NCBI RefSeq assembly: GCF_020520425.1
Contig: NC_079491.1
Span: 32,789,449-32,853,448 of the forward strand
DNA length: 64,000 bases
From: Spinacia oleracea
Taxonomy: Eukaryota > Streptophyta > Magnoliopsida > Caryophyllales > Amaranthaceae
Reading direction: 5' to 3'
Shown here: positions 55,373 to 64,000 of the stretch, piece after piece
Position numbering within the stretch: position 1 is the stretch's first letter
Layout: the number at the start of each line of letters is the position of its first letter
Notes under the pieces: model-generated
What the model was told of the DNA's origin: nothing
The model's input: only the letters and a program-made list of their open reading frames with translations
Database searches by the model: none
Made by a program: the position numbers and the translations under genes

Positions 55373-57498
55373 TGTAACACCCCGTATTTTTAAGCCTGAT
55401 TTATTATTCTGTAATTACGATTGTTAACGTAATTACGTCCTAAAATTTTCTTACCGATTATAATTGTAATCTTATTTTGTCAAGCTTTTTTGTGACAAAA
55501 ATTATTTAAACCCATATTTCATTGTTTCACGTGGGTTTAGCCATCCATTTATCAAGCCCAATTGATAATATTCCAATATCTTATTTTTAAACCTTACATT
55601 CTGAAAATTACGGTTATGCCCTTGATCAATCAAAAGACCAAAAATTCATTTCTCTTTTTCCATACGTGTAATGAATAAATGGAGGAGTTTGGTCTTCAAC
55701 CTCTTTGACTTCTCTTTGTCTCACATTTCAGTCTATATACATTGCAAAGTCAAATTTTCTTCCCCTCCTTTGCGTGTCTATGGTTGAAGCAAGCCAAATG
55801 TTGATAAATTTCTTTACTTCCATGACTCATCCATGTCAACAAATTCTATAAATTTCACTCAATTGTTCATTCATCTTCAACAAAAACAATCTCAGTGTTC
55901 TATTATTAATGGGGTATTTTATCATTATTTTTCTCCTCCATTTTCTGAGTTATGGCTGCCATAGCCAAGCTATATAAACTCCCTAATGCTACAGAAAATA
56001 CCCATAAACATCACCCATTCAAATACCCGTAAATTGTAAAACCCGAAACCCGAATTGCTCACTTTCTCTCTCCTTTACCCGCGATTTTTGCGGCGGCCAT
56101 GGCCTGCTGTTTCCGCCTCGTTTTCCGGCCACCTTGACAACCACCTTTCTCCACCGGAGCTCCTTCGCACCGGTGCTGCTTCTAATGCTTCGGCCATTTT
56201 CAGTCCTGAGGTGGAGTTGATTTCCGCTTCCTCTGTTTTTCTTCGTTGTTTTGTGCTACCACCCACTGCGTTCTATTTTATGTTATGTATAAATGATCCA
56301 AAAGAGGGGATATAGGGCTATTACTGGTTAATGAGGTTGGGCCAAAGTCAACTAATATAATGGTGGGCCTTTGAAGAATAAAGAAAACTAAGTAAGTGTT
56401 TTAGTTGGTGAATGTTCTAATTGGTGTAATTTCATTTAATTTACTTGGTGAACATTTCCTAACTCCTACGTTATATATTTTTGGAGAATATTGGAGTTTA
56501 ATTAAATAGTGGAATATTTATCAAGGATTATGGAAATCGAGAGCATAAGTTCCATATGGATTTACGATCGAGGTAATTATTATGTCTAGCATTTTATCTT
56601 ATGTGCCCGTATATGTTATATAATTTTTATGTCCAGCATTTAAGCTTTATATGCCCGTATGTGTGTTATGTATGATTATATGATTATTATGTGATTTATG
56701 TGCTAATGGCATGATGTATGATTTAATGTTTAAAAGTACGATTATGATAATATGTTATTATTTTATGATGTTAAAGCCCTTGTTCGGGAATAATGACGAT
56801 ATTTATAAAGTTATTTTAAAGAAATACGATGTTGTTTTTGTCGGCCTGGAAAAGTGAACTGAACTAGTAAATGGGCAAGTTACAGGTAGAGGCCATGTTA
56901 AAGTTAAAGTCTGGGAAACAGTTCCCCCCTGAAAAGATGTAAGAAAAGTCCCGCCAAAGCCTGTACTTGCCAATGAGCTGTAAAGGAAATGATTCCTTGC
57001 CGACACAGTTTTCAAGATAACGAAATTAAGTTAGTTACTTCCGAACAATAAATGCTAATGATTGATTTATGTGCCAAATGATTTTCAAAATAAAACCGTT
57101 TTGACGGGCTGGAGTAATATTACTGAGTTTTCCACTCATTTTTGGATTTTTCTGTGTTTTTCCTGTTTTCTATTTTTATGACGGTGTACAGGTTCGATTA
57201 AGGAGCTCAAGTTGCTCAAGTCAAAGTTATTACTGGAGTTGGTAGTTTATTATGGGGATATCGAGATGAGAATTTTATTAAGGAAATCCTGTTATTGAGG
57301 TTGTTATAAGAATATTGATTTATATTTATTTTATGGGAAAGTTGTATTATTTATGGAATGTTTTTAAGGATTATTTTATTTGTGGGCCCATACCCACAGG
57401 TCCCAGGATTAATTAATTATGCCTAATTCCGCTGCTAATAATGAGCTAAGTGCGGTTAATTACCGATAATTAAGGAGCCGAAAAGTCGGGGCGTTACA
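55373..57498 (+). mobile_element. Solo LTR inserted in gag (2126 bp)
   Basis: It starts TGTAACACCCCG and ends CGGGGCGTTACA, with 5-bp repeats cttgt at 55368-55372 and 57499-57503. Its 3' end (taattccgctgctaat, gtcggggcgttaca) resembles the sense end of the host element's LTR. It is therefore a related chromovirus LTR lying in the opposite orientation. No internal region remains. A short open stretch at 56055-56315 is not recognised as a gene. Confidence 0.92.
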
Positions 57499-57503
57499 CT
57501 TGT

Positions 57504-58381
57504 GCCCTATTATTCTGGTTTCCACGATAACCTTGTCCTTTGTTTCCAACATCGTTCCTCCTTTCGTTTCCCTAATAGCCTTGGTTAGGCTTCTTTGCTC
57601 CTCCTTGACTCTGGTTTTCATTTCTCCTTTTATACCCAACATTCTTCGCTTCTCGAAGCAGTACCACTCGCTCTACGTTAGCTGCAATATCAACCATATC
57701 CTGGTATGAAGTAAACCTCTGAGTGGACAACCTATCCTGGTACTTAAGGTGCAGACCTCGCTCGAAACGGTTCATCCTGGACTGCTCTGTCGACACCAAG
57801 TCTGGTGCAAACCTTGACAACTCCATGAACTTATTTGCGTATTCCAACACGCTCATTGTTCCTTGTTGCAAGTGTAGAAATTCATCTTCTTTTTGCTTCC
57901 TCAAGGATGGTGGATAAAACTTGTCTCTCATTAACTTTTGTAGTTCGTTCCAACCAAATCCAGGCCCATTCTTTCGTTCCTTGTTAACTTTCCACCATAA
58001 TCCTGCTTGACCCATCAAGTAAAACACTGCGAAATCAACTCTCCATTTCTCACGGCATTGCAGGGTTTGAAACAACTAATCAATGCGACTTATCCAATCC
58101 TCGAACTCAACTGGATCAGGCTTGCCATCATAGGATGGTGGGTTGAGTGACGAAAAGCTCTTGAACATTGTTGCGCTCTCGTTCCCACTAACATCTTTCT
58201 TTTTCCGAGAATCATGGACTAATTCGGCCAACATTGCACTCACATTTTCCAATCATTCCATCCTTTCCTCGTGGCCATTTACATGGACATACTCCTCGTG
58301 AGTAATGTCGTTATCATCGTGAACATGATGCTCGTTGCGAGCTCCGTTGGTAACATCGTTGATAGCATCAATGGTCGACAT
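57504..58381 (-). pseudogene. Chromovirus gag, N-terminal part
   Basis: The start is Met 58381 (MSTIDAINDVTNGA). The capsid-like region has FAVFYLMGQAGLWWKV, RDKFYPPSLRKQKEDEFLH and RFERGLHLKYQDRL. In-frame stops are TGA at 58253-58255, TAG at 58076-58078 and TAG at 57572-57574. The longest open part is 57572-58075. It ends at the TSD of the solo LTR and continues beyond it at 55367. Confidence 0.85.
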
Positions 58382-58589
58382 TTTGCATAACATATCTTAT
58401 CAGATTGAAGCGAAATAATAATATAAAATAAACCCTTTGATCCCGTTCCTACACTCACCCTCATATTCATTTTAACTTAGCAAGATTTTAGAAAATTCTT
58501 TTTAACTCATTCCTTAAAATTCTTTACTTAAAGCCTAATGAATTCTATTCGTGCGAAAACCCGTAAGGTTTAGCACTTATGGTCCAGAA

Positions 58590-58609
58590 CCTTTGCTCTT
58601 GATACCAAA
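58590..58609 (-). promoter_or_regulatory. Primer-binding site
   Basis: Sense-strand TTGGTATCAAGAGCAAAG immediately follows the 5' LTR. It is the tRNA-iMet PBS with one extra A. Confidence 0.8.
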
Positions 58610-58610
58610 C

Positions 58611-60904
58611 TGTAACGCCCCGACCTCTAATTCAATTATTAAAGCATAATTAGCAGCGGAATTACCCTAATTGGTCGGGACATTACCTGCCGTAACTTCC
58701 TTTAACATCAATCATAAGCCTTTAAATACTCCAAAATATATATAATAATCCTTTATATTATCAAAATAAAAGTGCATAACTTACTAAAAGTCTTTAATTA
58801 AAACTATTAAAACTTTAAGCATAAACTAGGTGAATATTATTCACGTGAAATTCCTCGCCACTACTCGTGTCCATCGTCCCCATCAGTACCTAAAACAGAA
58901 AACGAAAACGGTGAGTCGAAGACTCAGTAACGAACTATTCTAGCAGCGTAAATTCATTTCAATTCATTTTATTTAATAACACAGGGAGAATAGAATGGGT
59001 AAAACATTCAATAAAACATCATATTTAATTCATTCATAAACTTTGCAACTTAACATGCTAGTTGTCGGCAAGTACGAACCGTGAAGGAATTCTCCAATGG
59101 GCCTGGGCCCATAAGAGCCTGGACTCATCATCGTAACATGGGCCTGGGCCCTGAGCCTGGGCTCATAAACCATGGGAGCCTGGGCTCGTGATTCATGGGT
59201 GGACATGTGTCCGTGGTGCATGCATGACCGATAGATAGGAAGATGGTAGTTTATATACCGCCAGACAAACCAGGTCTTTCACTTTCATTTATCATGTTGT
59301 ATGTAATTTTACCAAGCCTTGGCTTGTATTTCTGTTGAAATAACATAACTCCTTCTATATCATAAATCATCATTTTGATCCTGGGATCAATAAAAATATC
59401 ATTTCTTTTATAGCATTGCATAAACATCATTTTATGAGAAAACTCAATCAAATCATATTATAGGAAACAATTCAATCAAATCATATTTCATCCCACAATC
59501 CATAAAACACATCAAAACATTTAATTCATAAATTCAATCATAACGTCATAATTTCATAATACATTTATACGTGGATTGCGGGTACTAGCAATAGCCGTTA
59601 CCTCATTTCTCAATTCGATAGGGATTTTCTTTGGTTCGTTCGTTCTGAGCTCCGAGTCCAATTTCTTTCAAAATATTAAATCATAGAATTAGTTATTGAA
59701 CGATAAATAATCTAAAATCGATATTTTATAATTAATAAATTTTATAAGTAGTTAATTTTATAAATAACGAATTTTAATAAAAATATAATTTCAAAATTTA
59801 ATGAAGATAATATTAATCAAATTTTCAATCAAAAAATATATATGTATATATATTTATTTCATAAGTTGTTTGTCCTGAATATTATTTAAATTCCATTTTT
59901 ATTAAATAAATCTAGTAATTTACTTTATTAAAATCGATAATTAAACCTGAAAAATAATAACGATTTATTAATAAATAATTATATTATAAAAATGAATTAA
60001 ATTATAAATATTGCTAACATTGAAAATCTGAAAATTATAATTCAGATTTAACTTACCCAAAGGCCCAATTTAAAATGGCCCAATCCTTAAATTGGGTTTT
60101 AAGAAAAATTAAACCAAAGTTTTAAAATTAAAACTTTGTTTTGGGGTTTTCTGGGAAGAAAGAACACGGGCAGGGGGAGGGAAGAGGAGAAGGACGAGGA
60201 GGGAGGGGGAAGGTGGCGACGGATGGTCTCGGGTCCTGGGTGGCGCAGAAGCACCGGAACCTCGCCGGGAGGCGCCGGTGATGGTGGTTGTGCAGCGATG
60301 GCACAAGGAGGAAAGGGGAGGGGTGCGCGAAGCCGCGAACAGGGGAGGAAGGACAGGGGAGCCGAAGAGAAAGGGGCGATTTTTGGGCGGAGGCAGGGTG
60401 GTTCAAGGCAGAGGTGGAGGCGGGATTTACCACTCAGGTGGTGAGGTGGTTGCGGTGTGGTGGCGGCGTGGTGCTGGTGGCGCAGCGAGCAAGGAAGGAG
60501 AGAAGACAGGGGAAGGGAAAGAGGGAGCAGGGGAGAGGCAGGGGTTGCGTGGGAGGAGGAGAGCAAGGGACGGTGGTGCGTGTGTGGCGGTGGGCGGTGG
60601 TCAGGGTGATGCGGGAGGTGGTTGCAGCGAAGTTAAGTGATGGTGGTAGTGGTGGTTGAGGTGGTTGTTGGTGGTGGTGGTGGTTCGAACGATGGAGAAA
60701 CAAGGAGGAATAATTTTCAGTTTTGTGAATTGATTTTGGTTGAGGAAACAAAATGGGAATTGGTGGTCTGATTTAAAATCAAGAAGAGTGAAGAAGAAGA
60801 TGCATAGCTTGGGGTCCAAGGAGTGTATTTGGACTGAATTGAGGGAAGGAAGGAAATTTTTGTCTTCCTGGTTTGTGCGTGGGGAGCAAGGAAATAAAGC
60901 AGAA

Positions 60905-60935
<31 letters not shown>

Positions 60936-61209
60936 AATAATTTCACAATATTTGGCAAAATTCAGAAATTGTAATTAATTTTCAGAAATTGATAAAAATA
61001 AAAATGTTTAATTAAAATAATTCCTTAAAAATAAATAAATTATCGTTAACGAAAAATAAATAATTTCAGTTTATAAACGTCGTTTAAAATAAATCGTAAA
61101 AACGATTAAAATAACGAAATTCGATTATTCGTAATTTAATTAAAACGAAATCAAGTTGATAAATATTTTTAATTTTAATAAATCGAATTTAAAATTTCGG
61201 GGTATTACA
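58611..61209 (-). repeat. 5' LTR of the chromovirus (2599 bp)
   Basis: It has the same ends as the left LTR and is colinear with it, apart from small indels. One is a 17-bp gap near 58.70 kb. Another is the replacement of the TATA-like stretch by a 23-nt poly(T) at 60913-60935. Confidence 0.95.
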
Positions 61210-61469
61210 TACAAAGTACGGCTCAACACTTAAAACACTTCAACAGATCGATTGGGTTTAGGTTTGGGTTGTGGGCGGTGGGGCTTACTAAATATCTTTC
61301 ACAGATTCTTATTTTACCTCTCCTCTCCTTTTTATTCTTTTTTTTTTTGAGGGAATCCTCTCATTTTTATTCGGTGGTACTAAATGTAGTTAATATTTTA
61401 CCTAAATACAGAACAATTTAAAGTTATTTAAATATTATTTTTTCTTAATTGCCCTTGTTTTAATTTATA

Positions 61470-61728
61470 TTTCCTTCGTCTTTTAATACTCACAACGTTT
61501 GGATTTTTTACACTATTCACATAATCTACTTTGATTATTGTTGGTATTTTATTAATAAAATAAAACATATTCATGTGGGATCTTGTTAGATTCATCTCAA
61601 TGTTTATTTTCAAAATATCAACTTTTTATATTTTTTGATTAAAGAGAACTTAAGATATAAATGATCAAAATTGTGCATTGGCATGCGTGAAAATAACAAA
61701 CGTTGCGAGTATTAAAAAACGGAGGAAG
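61470..61728. mobile_element. Stowaway MITE
   Basis: About 259 bp between TA dinucleotides. Left end ttccttcgtcttttaatact and right end gtattaaaaaacggaggaag are inverted. The interior matches the other Stowaway copies in the window. Confidence 0.8.
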
Positions 61729-61829
61729 TATCTTTTTTCATTCAAAAGCTCAATAATCACTTTACTTCTAAATTGACAACGCTAATAAGTCTTAACTTTC
61801 ACCCTACGTACAAATTAATGAACATTTAT

Positions 61830-62001
61830 ACCAATTCTCTGTTGGTTCGGTGGTGATTTGGCTGAACTTGGTAGGGAAAACTCGTGTCGATCCCCCGCAA
61901 CAACAATTGGGAGGGGACTGAAACCTATCCACCCACAACTCACCCCGAATCCGGATTAGCCCTAAGGGTGAACCGGGTGCTAACACCTAAAAAAAAAAAT
62001 G
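61830..62001 (+). mobile_element. tRNA-derived SINE, 172 bp
   Basis: The 12-bp repeats atgaacatttat lie at 61818-61829 and 62002-62013, and the element ends in an A tract. The 5' part contains an A-box-like tggctgaacttggtaggg and a B-box-like gtgtcgatcccc at tRNA-like spacing. This fits a pol III-transcribed SINE moved by a partner LINE. Confidence 0.8.
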
Positions 62002-62099
62002 ATGAACATTTATGAACTACAGAACGTTAAAGTTTTTTTCTGCAATGATAAGTAGATATTGATTGGTTAATCACCGAAGAAAAATTCGGCACCAATGTA

Positions 62100-62270
62100 G
62101 TACCTCCAGAGATAAAATCTGGAGCCAGATTCCGACCTCCGGATATATTACCCGGCGGTTTTTCTAGGCCTCCGGATGATTTAGCCGGCAGTCGTTGGCA
62201 ACCTCCGGATGATTTAGCCGACAATGCTTGAACCTCCGGATGATTTAGTCCACATCGCTTGATAATCGGC
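62100..62270 (-). repeat. 33-bp minisatellite, about five units
   Basis: Diverged units share acctccggatgatttagccg on the plus strand. On the minus strand the array reads through as 11-residue repeats (LSAKSSGG, LPAKSSGG, PPGNISGG, LAPDFISGG) within an 81-codon open frame at 62027-62272. Whether this is translated is unknown. Confidence 0.75.
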
Positions 62271-62665
62271 ACCTCTCTTCAACCTCCGGAAAACAAATCT
62301 GACACCCTAAATCAACCGTCGGCTAAATTTAGGCAAAAAACTGGTTTGACCACCGGGAATTTCCTAATATTTGTTGAATTTTAGCACTTGTTTTAATCTT
62401 CTTTTATTGTAATTGTGCTAGGTTTATGTTTATTAATGTTTATTATTGATACATTTGATATAGCATCTGTTTTACCCATCTTCAACTTAAGTGAAATTAG
62501 AGAAACAAGAAGAAGGGTGCAAGGCGGAACGATATAAAAGGGTATTTTTATCTTGTAATTATTTTTAAGTTATTAAATGATTTTGCATCTAGGGATTTTT
62601 GTACTGCATTTAGTACATGTGTTTTACTCTTATCAAATGCACCTTGCGTTCTGATTGCACCAAGA

Positions 62666-62965
62666 CTCCGTTTGGTATGGCGTAAAACGTTTTCATGAAA
62701 AACGATTTTCCCCTTTTCAATCATTTTACATTGTTTGGTTGGGTAAGGGATGGAAACCCCTTTTCCATTTGAAAGGGAGGAAAACCACTTTTCCTTCTTT
62801 CCTCCTTACCTCCCTTTCCTTTCCCTCAATCTTCACCATCTTCTCTCATTTTCCTTTAAGGTACTAAACAAAGGAAAACTAGTTTGGAATTGTGTTTTCC
62901 CTTGGAAATGTTTTTCATGAAAAACCATTTTACAATGAAAACGTTTTACGCTCTATCAAACGGAG
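62666..62965. repeat. hAT-like MITE family A, copy 3
   Basis: This is the best-preserved copy, with inverted ends ctccgtttggtatggcgtaa and acgctctatcaaacggag. It is similar throughout to the copies at 23884 and 38976. A TSD was not resolved. Confidence 0.75.
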
Positions 62966-63729
62966 CCCAAACCCTTATTGTCTTGCATACCCCTTGTAAA
63001 ATACCTCCACTTCCTCCCACCTCTTAAACACCATACCCACCTGCGGTGCTTCACCATGAACTTTAATTACTTCATTGCTTCCAACAACTCCACTTTGCAT
63101 CGGAGACATACAATTGGATCCATTAAAAATCTATTTCCTTCCCAGGGGACTGATAAATCTCTATTTCATCCAAACCATATATGTCCATGTCTGACAGCAT
63201 ACAATTATTGCTAGCCCTATCCATCTGACATGAACAAACACTCTCAATCATAACCATTAACCACCACATAACATCTAGAAATTCATTAAATCACAACCAC
63301 CGCATAACACTCAAATCTGCTCACTACAACTACATTATTTCATTTAATTAAGATATTCTACTAATTTCACAAGCTATTTTTTTCCCAATAAAGTTGTCAT
63401 TTAAAAAATGAATTCTATATTAAACGAGTGAAAAAGAAACTCGCAAATGATATAGCTAAAATCATTAAAGAGATGAAAAAAGGGAACACTAAAATCAATA
63501 AATAGTTAAATGGTGGAAAATGGTGCTTCATGGATAATGATTACTTGGAACATATGCTTGATTGCACTTATGTCATTAGTAGTTTAGTGATTGTAATGTG
63601 TATATTTTTTATTAAAGCATTTGCATCAAAACAAGCTGTAAACCCAAATTTCAAGTCTGCAAAATAAAAGAATCAAAATACGTTAACAAAATATATTTTA
63701 TTAATTTTTGAAGTTTCTGGGCACAATCT
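62966..63729. other. Gene-free region
   Basis: AT-rich sequence in which no gene or known repeat was recognised. Confidence 0.5.
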
Positions 63730-64000
63730 CTAATATTTGCTCCTCTGATTTGATCTCCACTTTGAATTGAATTTGACTTGGTTCACGAACTGATTTGGTT
63801 TGTACTTGAATGAGGGTCTTCGGGGTTGATCTGGTTCAAGAATGTTGATGTTGAAATAGAACGGCACGACAGATTTGTATGCTTGTTGTTCTTCTTCCAC
63901 GGGATTACTTGATGTTGATTTGGTGTTGCTCACGAACCGGTTTGATCTTCTTGAATAAGGGCCCCCGGCTTGATCTCGTCCAATATTGATGTTCTAGAAC
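63730..64000. repeat. Direct repeats of about 70 bp at the window end
   Basis: Blocks near 63781-63860 and 63930-64000 share ordered words (cacgaac, gatttggtt or gtttgatc, cttgaat, ttgatct, ttgatgtt) at a spacing of about 145 bp. A 67-codon minus-strand frame (63730-63933) overlaps them. It may be the edge of a repeat or gene outside the window. Confidence 0.4.

Larger units (their letters stand above)
48941..61209 (-). mobile_element. Tekay/Del-like chromovirus (Ty3/gypsy), full length
   Basis: The 12.3-kb element is flanked by 5-bp repeats tacaa (48936-48940 and 61210-61214). Its two LTRs are about 2.6 kb, with a tRNA-Met-type PBS beside the right LTR and a polypurine tract beside the left one, so transcription runs leftward. 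Gag, protease, RT, RNase H, integrase and chromodomain follow in Ty3/gypsy order. Several stops and frameshifts inactivate it, and a solo LTR sits in gag. The LTRs are still highly similar by eye, which implies a moderately recent insertion. Confidence 0.95.

Noticed and set aside
61830-61900. A functional tRNA gene
   Set aside because: Only A- and B-box-like stretches are present. There is no cloverleaf or anticodon arm, and the A tail and TSD mark it as a SINE.
62666-62965. 8-bp TSD for the family A MITE copy 3
   Set aside because: The flanks caccaaga and cccaaacc are only loosely similar, so I did not claim a TSD.

Overview
The window is nuclear DNA of a flowering plant, most likely a eudicot with a medium to large genome. 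The evidence is spliced host genes with GT/AG introns, a plant F-box/DUF295 gene, a purine-permease relic, and plant-type repeats (L1 and RTE LINEs, chromodomain Ty3/gypsy elements, Stowaway, hAT and MULE elements). The species cannot be fixed from the sequence; a Caryophyllales plant is only a guess. There are no bacterial operons, CRISPR arrays, rRNA or clear tRNA genes.

Layout: (1) 1-5107, a young L1-type LINE on the minus strand, cut by the window edge. (2) 5431-5949, a retroposon with a 19-bp target-site duplication (TSD); a second family member lies at 45106-45700. (3) 8318-24629 (+), a four-exon gene for a 143-aa membrane-anchored coiled-coil protein. Its 14.7-kb intron 2 holds an old LINE, a decayed chromovirus with an hAT and a Stowaway nested inside, and further hAT elements. 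(4) 25899-40103 (-), a three-exon gene for a 248-aa protein with nine CCHC zinc knuckles, convergent with the previous gene. Its 8.2-kb intron holds two oppositely oriented RTE LINEs; its 5.3-kb intron holds a roughly 1-kb tandem duplication full of MITEs. (5) 41.1-46 kb, a repeat cluster: Stowaway, a 21-bp minisatellite, a MULE with 161-bp TIRs, a purine-permease relic split by an hAT, and a second MULE split by the retroposon. (6) 46652-47830 (-), an F-box/DUF295 gene with one premature stop. (7) 48941-61209 (-), a complete but mutated Tekay/Del-like chromovirus with 2.6-kb LTRs, TACAA TSDs and a 2.1-kb oppositely oriented solo LTR inside gag. (8) 61.2-64 kb, Stowaway, a tRNA-derived SINE, a 33-bp minisatellite, a hAT-like MITE and unassigned sequence.

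The host genes show no functional link to each other. I find no convincing new multi-gene system. The most unusual items are the retroposon family with two TSD-bounded copies, the inverted integrase segment in the 17-22 kb chromovirus, the long-TIR MULE, and a tandem duplication whose sister copy provides empty insertion sites. Many mobile-element boundaries are supported directly by TSDs read in the sequence.
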